Source of the DNA: Ancylothrix sp. D3o
Lineage (GTDB): Bacteria > Cyanobacteriota > Cyanobacteriia > Cyanobacteriales > Oscillatoriaceae
Direction of reading: 5' to 3'
Length of the DNA: 64,000 bases
Assembly: GCF_025370775.1 (NCBI RefSeq)
Contig: NZ_JAMXEX010000006.1
Span: forward strand, 218,411-282,410
The position numbers and the translations under genes are program-made. This document shows positions 44,912 to 56,001 of the stretch, piece after piece. Position 1 is the first letter of the stretch. Every line of letters begins with the position of its first letter. A model generated the notes under the pieces. The model worked only from the letters and a program-made list of their open reading frames with translations, was not told the origin of the DNA and made no database searches.

Positions 44912-45481
44912 ATGAACCCAGTTATCCTCAACCTAGAAAACGTCGAATTAACCGACGAACAATTTTACAAAATCTGCCGAAACAACGAAAACTGGAAACT
45001 CGAACGCACAGCAAAAGGAGAAATCATCATCATGTCACCCGTAGGCGGAATTAGCGGCGGAAGAGAAGCCGGTTTTATAGCAAAATTATGGTTATGGAAT
45101 GACCAAACAAAACTAGGAATTGTTTTCAGTTCCTCCACCATATTTCGCTTACCAAAAGGCGGTGATCGTTCCCCCGATTGCGCTTGGATATCCCTAGAAA
45201 GATGGCAAACCTTAACCCCCCAACAACAAGAAAGCTTCCCCCCAATATGCCCCGATTTTGTCATAGAATTACGCTCAAAAACCGACAGCCTTAAACCCCT
45301 CCAAGAAAAAATGCAAGAATACCTAAACAGCGGCTTAAAACTAGGCTGGCTAATCAATCCTCAACAGCAACAAGTAGAAATTTATCGCCCCAACACTCAA
45401 ACCGAAATTCGCCAATTACCCACAACTTTATCAGGAGAAGAAACCCTCCCCAACTTTACCCTAGAAATTCCCGAATTTTAA
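44912..45481 (+). CDS. Uma2-family PD-(D/E)XK nuclease-fold protein
   Basis: 189 residues, a normal size for Uma2/DUF820, a family hugely expanded in cyanobacteria and predicted to have the PD-(D/E)XK endonuclease fold. The probable active-site run is SPDCAWIS, then PDFVIELRSKTD with the D/E-x-K-like pair. The MSPVGGISGGREAG and EYLNSGLKLGWLINP elements are diagnostic. Function not established; linked to mobile DNA or defence in some cases. Coding strand A+C rich. Confidence 0.9.
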   Translation: MNPVILNLENVELTDEQFYKICRNNENWKLERTAKGEIIIMSPVGGISGGREAGFIAKLWLWNDQTKLGIVFSSSTIFRLPKGGDRSPDCAWISLERWQTLTPQQQESFPPICPDFVIELRSKTDSLKPLQEKMQEYLNSGLKLGWLINPQQQQVEIYRPNTQTEIRQLPTTLSGEETLPNFTLEIPEF

Positions 45482-45636
45482 ATATTCAAAATACCCAGAT
45501 ATCAGATAAAAGCCGGGGTGAATATCAGCAGGTTAAAACCGGCAACATTTTTCCTTGCAATTAAAACCCCCCGCGAAATTCCCAATGTCCCATTATTGAT
45601 ATACTAAAAAAACGAAAAAACCAGAAACAAACAACA

Positions 45637-46647
45637 ATGGCAAAACAGCGTGTACTCTCCGGCGTACAACCCACCGGCAACTTACATTTAGGCAACTACC
45701 TCGGCGCCATCCGCAACTGGGTAGACGGACAAAACCAGTACGACAACTACTTCTGCGTCGTAGACTTACACGCCATCACCGCCCCCCACAACCCCGCCAC
45801 CCTCGCCAGCGACACCTACACCATCGCCGCCCTATACCTCGCCTGTGGCATCGATTTACAACACTCCACCATATTCATACAATCCCACATTCCAGCCCAC
45901 GCAGAACTAACCTGGCTATTCAACTGCATCACCCCCATCAACTGGCTGGAAGACATGATCCAATTCAAAGAAAAAGCCATCAAACAAGGGCAAAACGTAA
46001 ACACCGGCCTCCTAGATTATCCCGTCTTAATGGCCGCTGATATACTATTATATGAACCCGATAAAGTGCCGGTTGGAGAAGATCAAAAACAACACATCGA
46101 ATTAACCCGCGATATTGTAGACAGATTTAACCATTTATTCGCCACCCCAAAAGAACCCGTTTTAAAATCACCCGACGCCTTAATACGCAAAGACGGCGCA
46201 CGAGTAATGAGTTTAACAGACGGCACCAAAAAAATGTCAAAATCCGATCCTTCCGAACAAAGCCGCATCAACTTACTCGACACGCCCGACGAAATCGCCA
46301 AAAAAATTAAACGCTGCAAAACCGACCCCATACGCGGCTTAACCTTCGATGACCCAGACCGGCCCGAAGCGAGAAACCTACTAACATTATACATGATATT
46401 GTCTGGCAAAACAAAAGAGGAAGTAAGCGCCGAATGTGCAGACATGGGATGGGGACAATTCAAACCATTACTAACAGAAACCACCATCCAAGCCCTCCAA
46501 CCAATTCGGCAGAAATATAAAGAAGTAATGGACGAAAAAGGCTATCTGGAAAACATCTTAAAAGAAGGCAGAGAAAAAGCCGCCGAAGTCGCCAACGCAA
46601 CCCTAACCAAAGTCAAAAAAGCAATGGGATATTCCTTGCCGGTGTAA
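45637..46647 (+). CDS. trpS: Tryptophanyl-tRNA synthetase
   Basis: 336 residues, typical of bacterial TrpRS. It attaches tryptophan to tRNA(Trp) in the cytoplasm. The HIGH-type motif is TGNLHLGNY and the KMSKS motif is intact as KKMSKSD. The DLHAIT and GEDQKQHIELTRDI segments are diagnostic. Start ATG 45637 gives the family length. Single gene, followed by repeats. Confidence 0.97.
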   Translation: MAKQRVLSGVQPTGNLHLGNYLGAIRNWVDGQNQYDNYFCVVDLHAITAPHNPATLASDTYTIAALYLACGIDLQHSTIFIQSHIPAHAELTWLFNCITPINWLEDMIQFKEKAIKQGQNVNTGLLDYPVLMAADILLYEPDKVPVGEDQKQHIELTRDIVDRFNHLFATPKEPVLKSPDALIRKDGARVMSLTDGTKKMSKSDPSEQSRINLLDTPDEIAKKIKRCKTDPIRGLTFDDPDRPEARNLLTLYMILSGKTKEEVSAECADMGWGQFKPLLTETTIQALQPIRQKYKEVMDEKGYLENILKEGREKAAEVANATLTKVKKAMGYSLPV

Positions 46648-46665
46648 CCCAAAAAACCAAAGTGG

Positions 46666-46740
46666 GGCAGGCATCTTGCCTGCCTTTGATTGAGGCATCT
46701 TGCCTGCCTTTGATTGAGGCATCTTGCCTGCCTTTGATCG
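46666..46740. repeat. 24-bp tandem repeats with GGCAGG hairpin
   Basis: GCATCTTGCCTGCCTTTGATTGAG occurs in near-perfect tandem at 46671, 46695 and 46719 (the third with a different end). The first copy is led by GGCAGG (46666-46671), which pairs with CCTGCC at 46679-46684. A single related copy lies at 50687-50710. Confidence 0.8.
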
Positions 46741-46863
46741 GCTTTTTTGGAAATATCTAACAGAAATCTACAAAGAAACCCCGTTTATGATTTCAACGTC
46801 TGTAAGTTTCGTTGAACCAAAACTCGGTAAAATCCCTATACCGTAAAAAAACCTAAAATTTCC

Positions 46864-47781
46864 ATGATACAAACACCACCGGCACCCACAAATCGATTTC
46901 GTCAAGCCATCCGCAACAAAGAATTCCTGATTACCGCCGAAATTACCCCCCCAAAAGGCGGCGACTTTTCCCATACAATAACCGTCGCCAAACCCCTCAA
47001 AAATCGCGTCCATGCCGTCAATATCACCGACGGAAGCCGGGCAGTCATGCGGATGTCTTCCCTCGCCGCCTGCGCGATTTTACATCAACACGGCATCGAA
47101 CCCATCTGTCAATTTGCCTGCCGTGACCGCAATAAAATTGCATTACAAGCCGACTTAATGGGCGCCCATGCTTTAGGAATTCGCAACATATTAGCCCTCA
47201 CCGGCGACCCCGTAAAAGCAGGAGATCATCCCGATGCTAGACCTGTTTTTGAATTAGAATCAGTGCGTTTATTAAAATTAATAGATAAACTCAATCAAGG
47301 CTTTGATAGCAACGATAAAATCCTGCCTGATGGAAACCTAGATTTATTTGCCGGTGCCGCCATCGATCCACAAAGTCCAAGTTGGTCAGGATTAAAAGGC
47401 CGGTTTGAGAAAAAAATAACAGCCGGTGCCCAATTTTTCCAAAGTCAATTAGTTTGTGACTTTGACCGGCTCGAAAAATTTATGAATTACATAGCAGCCG
47501 GTTCAGACAAACCAATTTTAGCCGGCATCTTCTTAATTAAATCCGCAAAAAACGCCCAATTTTTAAACAAAAACGTCCCCGGTATCAGCATACCCCAAGA
47601 CATCATAGATCGCCTAGCTCAAGCCCAAGATCCCCTCCGAGAAGGCATGAAAATAGCCGCCGAACAAATACAAATGGCAAAACAACTTTGTCAAGGCGTA
47701 CATTTGATGGTAATTAAACGCGAAGACTTAATCCCAGAAATATTAGACATGGCAGGAATAGCGCCGGTAGACAGTATGTAG
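46864..47781 (+). CDS. Methylenetetrahydrofolate reductase-like protein (MetF-like)
   Basis: 305 residues. A TIM-barrel flavoprotein of the MetF family that reduces 5,10-methylene-THF to 5-methyl-THF for methionine synthesis. The ITAEITPPKGGD start, the ILALTGDPVKAGDH segment and the FDRLEKFMNYI region fit. The gene lies just after trpS, with no other folate genes adjacent. As MetF sequences vary, a related methylene-THF-binding function is possible. Confidence 0.75.
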   Translation: MIQTPPAPTNRFRQAIRNKEFLITAEITPPKGGDFSHTITVAKPLKNRVHAVNITDGSRAVMRMSSLAACAILHQHGIEPICQFACRDRNKIALQADLMGAHALGIRNILALTGDPVKAGDHPDARPVFELESVRLLKLIDKLNQGFDSNDKILPDGNLDLFAGAAIDPQSPSWSGLKGRFEKKITAGAQFFQSQLVCDFDRLEKFMNYIAAGSDKPILAGIFLIKSAKNAQFLNKNVPGISIPQDIIDRLAQAQDPLREGMKIAAEQIQMAKQLCQGVHLMVIKREDLIPEILDMAGIAPVDSM

Positions 47782-47822
47782 TTGCGCTTCAGCGCTCTTT
47801 CATACATACCCCAACAAACAAA

Positions 47823-47849
47823 GAGCGAGGCATAAAAAACCCCGCTCTA
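47823..47849. terminator. Possible hairpin between convergent metF-like and petH genes
   Basis: AGAGCG (47823-47828) pairs with CGCTCT (47844-47849). T-runs are short on both strands, so it is a weak terminator candidate, but position suits both genes. Confidence 0.4.
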
Positions 47850-47884
47850 AAAACTCAAAAACTAAACATCAACAAAAAACTTAC

Positions 47885-49499
<1,615 letters not shown>

Positions 49500-50504
49500 A
49501 TGACCAGTAAGCCGGATCGCGTGGTTTTAATTGGCGTAGCCGGAGACTCCGGTTGCGGGAAATCCACATTTTTGCGCCGCATTACAGACCTATTTGGTGA
49601 AGAACTCGTCACCGTCATTTGCCTTGACGACTACCACAGCCTAGACCGCAAACAGCGCAAAGAAACAGGCATCACCGCACTTGACCCCAGAGCCAACAAC
49701 TTTGACCTCATGTACGAGCAAATCAAAGCGCTCAAAAACGGTCAAAGCATCAACAAACCCATCTACAATCACGAAACCGGCGAAATCGACCCCCCCGAAG
49801 TGGTAGAACCCAACCACATCGTAGTCGTAGAAGGACTGCATCCCCTCTATGACGAACGGGTACGCTCTTTGCTCGACTTCAGCGTTTACCTCGACATCAG
49901 CGACGACGTAAAAATCGCCTGGAAAATCCAGCGCGACATGGCAGAGCGCGGCCACCGCTACGAAGACGTACTCGCCGCCATCAACGCCCGCCGGCCCGAC
50001 TTCAGCGCCTACATCGAACCGCAAAGAGAACACGCCGATGTCGTCATCCAAGTGTTACCCACTCAACTGATTTCTGACGACAAAGAAGGCAAAATCCTCC
50101 GCGTTCGTCTCCTGCAAAAATTTGGTGTCGAAGGCTTCGAGCCCGTCTACCTCTTTGATGAAGGCTCCACCATCAACTGGACTCCCTGCGGACGCAAACT
50201 CACCTGCTCTTGGCCCGGTATCAAAATGTACTACGGCCCCGATGCCTACTACGGCCACGAAGTCTCCGTGCTCGAAGTCGATGGTCAATTCGATAACCTC
50301 GAAGAAGTCATTTATATTGAAGGCCACCTCAGCAACACCAACACCAAATACTACGGTGAAATGACCCACCTGTTGCTGCAACACAAAGAATATCCGGGTT
50401 CCAACAACGGCACCGGCCTATTCCAAGTGCTCACCGGCCTGAAAATGCGAGCAACCTACGAGCGTTTGACCGCCAAAGAAGCTAAAATCGCTGCCAAAGT
50501 TTAA
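49500..50504 (+). CDS. prk: Phosphoribulokinase
   Basis: Start at ATG 49500 gives 334 residues, the cyanobacterial norm; the frame opens at 49338. PRK makes ribulose-1,5-bisphosphate in the Calvin cycle. The P-loop GVAGDSGCGKST has Cys19, and Cys41 is in VICLDDY, the regulatory disulphide pair. A second pair lies in PCGRKLTCSW, as in the enzyme that joins GAPDH-CP12. So thioredoxin and CP12 control are expected. Divergent from petH. Confidence 0.97.
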   Translation: MTSKPDRVVLIGVAGDSGCGKSTFLRRITDLFGEELVTVICLDDYHSLDRKQRKETGITALDPRANNFDLMYEQIKALKNGQSINKPIYNHETGEIDPPEVVEPNHIVVVEGLHPLYDERVRSLLDFSVYLDISDDVKIAWKIQRDMAERGHRYEDVLAAINARRPDFSAYIEPQREHADVVIQVLPTQLISDDKEGKILRVRLLQKFGVEGFEPVYLFDEGSTINWTPCGRKLTCSWPGIKMYYGPDAYYGHEVSVLEVDGQFDNLEEVIYIEGHLSNTNTKYYGEMTHLLLQHKEYPGSNNGTGLFQVLTGLKMRATYERLTAKEAKIAAKV

Positions 50505-50930
50505 TCTCTGGCGCAGCATCGTAGGAGCGGGTTCTCCTAGAACCGTGCAACCAGCAAAAAGGCCGGTGAATCCGCCCCTACATCCCCCGCGAGAGCAAGG
50601 CCGCTTCTCGCGTTTTTATTTGCTTTTTTCTGAAAATTTTGCACTCATACCAAATCCAATTTAACGTTCCGCTTTAGTGGGGCAGGCATCCTGCCTGCCT
50701 AAAGGCTGCGGTTGAAAAAACCCCCATCCAGAAAAAGACCCCATCGCCATTGGATCTGGTATCAAACCGCAAAACAACAAAAAAACCCCCACTAAATCGG
50801 ATCTGGCATAAATTCTTCCCAAAGGCAGAAAATCTAAAGAAACTCCCACAATCCAACCAATCCAGCAAATAAATCGCCTACCCTCTAAATAGCAACGCTT
50901 CATCTTCACTTCAAGCGCGTTTAGAGCATT
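50505..50930. other. Intergenic region prk to copper ATPase
   Basis: Contains a dispersed-repeat hairpin at 50691-50705 (GGCAGG pairing with CCTGCC) related to the repeat at 46666, and two GGATCTGG(T/C)AT repeats near 50753 and 50799. No gene or tRNA recognised. Confidence 0.55.
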
Positions 50931-53375
50931 ATGGCAATTTCTATAAAAACACCCTTCAAAACCGAACCGGCAAAACAACCAAACCTTAACCAAACAGAAA
51001 TTATCACCCTCGACGTCAGCGGAATGCGCTGCGCCGGCTGCGTCAAAGCCGTAGAACGCCAACTCACACAACAAACAGGCGTCCTTTCGGCCAACGTCAA
51101 CCTAGCCATGCAAATTGCCCGTGTTGAAGTCCACACCGGCACCATTGACCCCACAAACTTAGCCGCAACCCTAACCCAAAACGGTTTTCAAAGCTACCCC
51201 CGCCTCTCCAACTCCCACACCAGCCAAACCGAAACCAAAAACCGCACCCGCAAAGAAATACAAAAACAAATTTATCAACTCATAACCGCCGGTTTCCTAA
51301 TCCTTCTTTCTGGAATCAGCCATTTACAATCAATTGGTCTGAACATTCCTTTTTTCCACAACATCTGGTTTCACTGGGGACTAGCCACCCTCACCCTTTT
51401 AGGCCCAGGACGTTCTATCTGGCTGGATGGAGCCAAAGCTATTTGGCGCAAAGCACCCAACATGAATACACTAGTCGGTTTAGGGGCCACCGGCTCCTAT
51501 CTGGCAAGCTGCATTGCCCTTTTATTTCCCTCATTAGGATGGGAATGCTTTTTTGACGAGCCGGTGATGCTTTTAGGTTTTATCCTCCTCGGACGAACCC
51601 TAGAAGCCACAGCCCGAAGACGCGCCAATTCTGCCATTGAATCACTCTTAAATTTACAACCACCCACCGCCAGACTAATTACCAATCCCAGCCAAACAAG
51701 CACTCAAGAAACCCTAGAAATTCCCATTGATCGTATTCGCGTTGGGGAATGGGTACAAGTCCTCAGCGGCGAAAAAATTCCCGTTGATGGCCAAGTCGTA
51801 GCCGGCACCTCCACCGTCAATGAATCAATGCTCACCGGCGAATCACTCCCCATCCTCAAACAACCAGGAAGTACCGTAACCGCCGGCACCCTCAACCAAG
51901 GATCTCCCCTTACCATTGTTGCCACACACACCGGCACCGATACAGTCCTTGCCCAAATCATTCAGCTAGTCGAAGAAGCCCAAACCCGAAAAGCCCCCGT
52001 CCAAAAACTTGCCGATACCGTCGCCGGCTATTTTACTTACGCCGTCATGGCCACCGCTTCCCTCACCTTTCTATTTTGGGAGTTGGCCGGTACAAAAATT
52101 TGGCCCCAAGTTCTCCATCATGCCACTCAAATTAACGCTTCCCACACACACCCCACCCTTGACAATTCCCCACTTTTATTAAGTTTAAAACTAGCCATCG
52201 CCGTATTAGTCATCGCTTGTCCCTGTGCTTTAGGACTAGCCACCCCAACCGCTATACTTGTTGGCACCGGCACCGGTGCAGAACGCGGTCTTTTGATACG
52301 CGGTGGCGATGTTTTAGAAAAAATCCATCAAGTCGATACCGTAATTTTTGACAAAACCGGCACTCTCACCACCGGTCAATTTACCGTCACCGATATCTGG
52401 CCGGTTCACCCCCATTTAGATGATTTAATTCCCAGCCCAGAATTTATCGAAAACTTAAAAAACCTTCCTACCGCCAATCTCTCATTTCTCCCCACACCCG
52501 AAAACTTAAAACTCCTTCAACTCGCAGCCACAGTCGAAAGTGGGGCCAACCACCCCTTAGCTCAAGCAATTTTAGACACCGCCCGCAATTTGCAAATACC
52601 TTTATTAAACGCTGTCGATTTTTCCGAACAGGCCGGTTTTGGCGTAGCCGCATTTGTCGAGCAAAAACCAGTCATTTTAGGAACAGCCGCTTGGTTAACT
52701 AAACACGGCGTTTCAATTTCCAGCCAAACCGAAAAAAATGCCGAAAATTTAGCCAAACAAGGCAAAACCGTCGTTTATTTAGCCGTTGGTTCTGAATGCA
52801 CCGGCCTGATTGCCTGTAGCGATCAACTCAGAAGCGATGCCAAAACCACAGTAGACTCCTTAAAGCAAATGGGACTAGCCGTGATGTTGCTCAGCGGCGA
52901 CCGTTTAGAAGTAGCTTTGCAACTGGCTTTACAGTTAGGGCTAACACCGGCAGAAGTCAAAGCAGGTATTCGTCCTGATGGTAAAGCCGCCGTAATTGAA
53001 AACTTACAAACCCAAGGCCGGCGGGTGGTAATGGTTGGAGATGGCATTAATGATGCACCGGCCTTAGCAGCAGCCCACGTTGGGATCGCTTTACATTCAG
53101 GCACAGGCGTTGCGGTAGACACCGCTGGGATCGTTCTGGTGCGAGATTGTTTAATGGATGTAGTGCAATCAATTCAACTGAGCCGGCGTACTTTGATCAA
53201 AATTCGGCAAAACTTATTCTGGGCCTTGATTTATAACATTTTGGCGATTCCTGTGGCTGCCGGTGTGCTTTTGCCGATGTTTGGTTTTTCCCTGAGTCCA
53301 TCGGTTGCCGGTGCTTTGATGGCCTTTAGTTCCGTCAGTGTGGTTAGCAATTCTCTGTTTTTGCGCTCAAATTGA
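50931..53375 (+). CDS. Heavy-metal P1B-type ATPase, copper-type
   Basis: 814 residues. N-terminal heavy-metal domain with CxxC in GMRCAGCV (about 33-40), eight membrane segments with the CPC metal site in VIACPCALG, the phosphorylated DKTGT loop, the HP motif GANHPLAQ and the GDGINDAPAL hinge. CPC with a CxxC domain points to Cu(I). In cyanobacteria such pumps are CtaA (plasma membrane) and PacS (thylakoid, feeding plastocyanin); which this is cannot be decided. Single gene. Confidence 0.93.
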   Translation: MAISIKTPFKTEPAKQPNLNQTEIITLDVSGMRCAGCVKAVERQLTQQTGVLSANVNLAMQIARVEVHTGTIDPTNLAATLTQNGFQSYPRLSNSHTSQTETKNRTRKEIQKQIYQLITAGFLILLSGISHLQSIGLNIPFFHNIWFHWGLATLTLLGPGRSIWLDGAKAIWRKAPNMNTLVGLGATGSYLASCIALLFPSLGWECFFDEPVMLLGFILLGRTLEATARRRANSAIESLLNLQPPTARLITNPSQTSTQETLEIPIDRIRVGEWVQVLSGEKIPVDGQVVAGTSTVNESMLTGESLPILKQPGSTVTAGTLNQGSPLTIVATHTGTDTVLAQIIQLVEEAQTRKAPVQKLADTVAGYFTYAVMATASLTFLFWELAGTKIWPQVLHHATQINASHTHPTLDNSPLLLSLKLAIAVLVIACPCALGLATPTAILVGTGTGAERGLLIRGGDVLEKIHQVDTVIFDKTGTLTTGQFTVTDIWPVHPHLDDLIPSPEFIENLKNLPTANLSFLPTPENLKLLQLAATVESGANHPLAQAILDTARNLQIPLLNAVDFSEQAGFGVAAFVEQKPVILGTAAWLTKHGVSISSQTEKNAENLAKQGKTVVYLAVGSECTGLIACSDQLRSDAKTTVDSLKQMGLAVMLLSGDRLEVALQLALQLGLTPAEVKAGIRPDGKAAVIENLQTQGRRVVMVGDGINDAPALAAAHVGIALHSGTGVAVDTAGIVLVRDCLMDVVQSIQLSRRTLIKIRQNLFWALIYNILAIPVAAGVLLPMFGFSLSPSVAGALMAFSSVSVVSNSLFLRSN

Positions 53376-53409
53376 ACTAGCATCTCAGCCACAACCGTTT
53401 TCTGAACTT

Positions 53410-53431
53410 TAAAATCTAAAATCTAAAATCC
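53410..53431. repeat. AAAATCT heptamer repeat
   Basis: Three tandem AAAATCT-type heptamers, short tandemly repeated repetitive DNA typical of filamentous cyanobacteria, 40 bp after the ATPase stop. Confidence 0.6.
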
Positions 53432-53528
53432 CCAACAATGCCCCCTGTGTTTCTGTTGCTTGATGGTTAAGGCATACAAGCTACAAATAAATGGGGGGCT
53501 TTTGAGGGAGCGAAGAAATTTACAAAGA

Positions 53529-53876
53529 TTAACTAACGGTACTTTCGACCAAATGCCATTGACGGTTATGTTCGATAGCGTACTGGATCAGGTTAAACAT
53601 TTGCCGGCAGTGATTGTCAGCGTGCAAAGGCAATTCTTCGTTTTTTAAGAGAAAATTCATCTTTATGGCTTCATTGTCATCCACTGGCCGGTCAATGATC
53701 ACTTCCACCGTCACCAGCTTGGAAAAAGTCACTTGGCCGGGGGTTTCACGCGCCATCAGGTAGTCGCCAGTGTCGTATATAATCCCACAATGGCAGGATT
53801 CAAGAATATCGATGACTAATTGCCTCAAGCGATCAATCGGAACCGCAACCACAAACAAACCAGTGTAGCGAGCCAT
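53529..53876 (-). CDS. Conserved hypothetical protein, 115 aa
   Basis: I start at ATG 53876 (MARYTGLFVVAVPIDRLRQL), since residues before it (to 53897) resemble leader. Fold looks alpha/beta, with CHCGIIYDTGDYLMARE and ending QYAIEHNRQWHLVESTVS. I recall similar proteins in many cyanobacteria but no function. Convergent with the copper ATPase gene. Confidence 0.65.
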   Translation of the reverse strand: MARYTGLFVVAVPIDRLRQLVIDILESCHCGIIYDTGDYLMARETPGQVTFSKLVTVEVIIDRPVDDNEAIKMNFLLKNEELPLHADNHCRQMFNLIQYAIEHNRQWHLVESTVS

Positions 53877-54502
53877 AGGCAAATCCCCCAGACACAATAT
53901 AAAAATCTACCCGATCATAGCGAACACAGACCGCCCTACCAAGGGTTTTATGCCTGACTTATGCCGGAGCTCGTTTCAAAAACTAAGTTATTTTTGATAA
54001 TATGCTAATATCTTGATCTAATAGCGAAGGCCGGCAAAAAGCTTATCTTTAATTTACCTGCCTGCACGGAGCAGCAACTCTAGGGCAGTTTACCTCCCAG
54101 CTACCTTCTGTCCTCCAACCTTAGCTATCTCCCCCATTGCCTACGAGAGCGCTATGCTTGTTGTAGTTTGGGATAAGTTACCTGGCAGTCAATTAGATGC
54201 AGATTTGCTTTTTCTGCTCTAGTCTAATTAGCAGGTTTTGGAACCCACCCCCTCTATAACGGGGATTTGAGGTTTCCGCTTATTTTGGCGGCACTCAATT
54301 TTTTCTTGGCTGAGAGGGTGAGGCGCAAAAGTTATGGTATTTCGGTTATTGTGCGGGTATCCCAACCAAAAACCACTTGCCAAAAGTACAGCTTTTGCGA
54401 TAAAAGAATAGAAGGTAGCTTCCAGACCACCGGATCATCTACGCTATTGTCAAAAAGTGGAACTGAGAAGCATCGTCTGCAAAGTATTTGCAAAATTTAA
54501 TC
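53877..54502. other. Long intergenic region, possible non-coding RNA
   Basis: No convincing frame. Between 54230 and 54320 several short hairpins lie in a row (GGTT-TTGG-AACC; CCCC...GGGG around a TCTATAAC loop; CCGC...GCGG), with C-rich DNA earlier. A structured small RNA is possible but I cannot identify it as 6S, tmRNA, RNase P or SRP RNA. Confidence 0.4.
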
Positions 54503-54739
54503 ATGGTTAAAGCTTTTATGAGCCAGCAGGTTGTTCACCCGATGGAGAAGTTTCAGCGTCAGGTGCGCTCTCTCGTTGAAAAAAAGATTCTGAAGCCAAC
54601 GGATAGTCTTTGGAAAATTTCTCTACTCTATGGGGATGAATGGCCCTATTGGAAAAACGAATTGCAAGAATTTGACTTCTCTATGCAAGATCCCGTTAGT
54701 ATGTTGCTGGCGGTTGAAACTTGGGAAGATGAAGAGTAA
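54503..54739 (+). CDS. DUF4327-family protein
   Basis: 78 residues from ATG 54503 (or 72 from ATG 54518); the frame opens at 54488. The QVVHPMEKFQRQVRSLVE, SLWKISLLYGDEWPYWK and MQDPVSMLLAVETWEDEE segments match DUF4327, a small family restricted to cyanobacteria, function unknown. No ribosome binding site distinguishes the two starts. Convergent with the FHA kinase gene. Confidence 0.8.
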   Translation: MVKAFMSQQVVHPMEKFQRQVRSLVEKKILKPTDSLWKISLLYGDEWPYWKNELQEFDFSMQDPVSMLLAVETWEDEE

Positions 54740-54772
54740 AGCTTGCCCAGAGCCTTTGCACAGCTTAAGCCT

Positions 54773-55939
54773 TTACAAACACGCCGCTAAAGCTTTAGAA
54801 AGTTCGCGGGCTGTTTGGTAGCGATTGCTAGGTTTAGGTTCTGTTACGCGGTCAATAACGCTTCGCAGTTGTGGTGTAATCGTGGGGACTTTCTCCACAT
54901 TAAACCGATATTCTTGTTCTCGCCGTCCGTAATACTGGTGAGGACTTTGGCCGGTTAGTAAAAAAATTAGTGTCGGGCCAATTGCGTATAAATCAGACTG
55001 CGTAAGGGGTTGACCTCTGTTTTGTTCTGGGGCGCTGTAATCAGGAGCGCCGATGCGCGTCCCTAAAGGAGTGCCAATTTCTTTGACTGCACCAAAATCA
55101 AGAACCACAACGCGATTATCGATGTGGCGCACCATTAAATTTGCCGGTTTGATATCGCGGTGAATAATGGGGGGAATTTGACTATGGATGTAGTCTAATA
55201 CCTCACAGGTTTGAATCATCCATTCAATGGCAATTGCCGGCAAAACCGGCCCGCGTTCATAAATTTTTCTTTCTAAATCCTGACCATGAATTAATTCCAT
55301 AGCCAGGTATTTTTTATTTTCTTCCACGAAAAAGTCAAAAAACTTAGGGATTCCGGCGTGGTTAAGCCCTTGCAAAATCCGAGCCTCGCGTTCAAAAAGT
55401 TCGCGGGCTTTGGCAATTTTTGCCATATCGGCATTCATTTCTTTAACCACCAACAACTGCGGCGGCTTGCCTTTAGTGGTGGGGCGCTCACAGGCTAAAT
55501 AGGTAGTGCCCATCCCGCCTTTTCCCAAAGTTCGTAAAATCAAATATTGGTGAATGGTGCGCTCTACTTTCACCGGCGCTCCACAATGAATGCAAAATAA
55601 ATTACCAGGGGGGTTGCCGCTATGAGTGCAACCAGGGCTGCTAATTTCCAAGCGCAAAATCGGCCCGCCCTTGGCCAATTCAATCAAAATCCCATCTGAA
55701 ACAACGCTTTGAGAAACCCGGTTGCCATTAATAAAAGTACCGTTCGTACCATGATTAACCAGCAACCATTTGTCATCCTCCGTTAGGCGTAATTCCGCAT
55801 GAAAACGAGAAACCAGCAAATCATCAATCACCACTTGATTATCTGGTGACCGGCCAATACGAATCACTGGCTCGTTATCAAAATGCCACTGCTGGATAAC
55901 TTTTTGTGTTGGCCGGTCTAAAAGAGTTAGAGTACGCAC
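54773..55939 (-). CDS. FHA-domain Ser/Thr protein kinase
   Basis: 388 residues. An N-terminal FHA domain (about 22-95, IRIGRSPDNQVVIDD, SRFHAELRL, GTNGTFING) binds phosphothreonine. A Cys-rich zinc-ribbon-like linker (CTHSG...CIHCG) follows, then a Hanks-type kinase (about 130-388) with GKGGMGTTY, catalytic HRDIKPANLM, DFGAVKE and GAPDYSAPEQ. It lies 62 bp downstream of a PP2C phosphatase gene on the same strand, so the two likely form a phospho-switch. Cytoplasmic; no membrane segment. Confidence 0.93.
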   Translation of the reverse strand: MRTLTLLDRPTQKVIQQWHFDNEPVIRIGRSPDNQVVIDDLLVSRFHAELRLTEDDKWLLVNHGTNGTFINGNRVSQSVVSDGILIELAKGGPILRLEISSPGCTHSGNPPGNLFCIHCGAPVKVERTIHQYLILRTLGKGGMGTTYLACERPTTKGKPPQLLVVKEMNADMAKIAKARELFEREARILQGLNHAGIPKFFDFFVEENKKYLAMELIHGQDLERKIYERGPVLPAIAIEWMIQTCEVLDYIHSQIPPIIHRDIKPANLMVRHIDNRVVVLDFGAVKEIGTPLGTRIGAPDYSAPEQNRGQPLTQSDLYAIGPTLIFLLTGQSPHQYYGRREQEYRFNVEKVPTITPQLRSVIDRVTEPKPSNRYQTARELSKALAACL

Positions 55940-56001
55940 GCGCCCGATTTCAATCCAAAGGTACTAATTTGTTATCGTCTCCAAAACCAGACAAACAAAC
56001 C

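Noticed and set aside
54267..54500. Plus-strand frame of 77 residues before the DUF4327 gene
   Set aside because: Composition not protein-like and the region is better explained as structured non-coding DNA.
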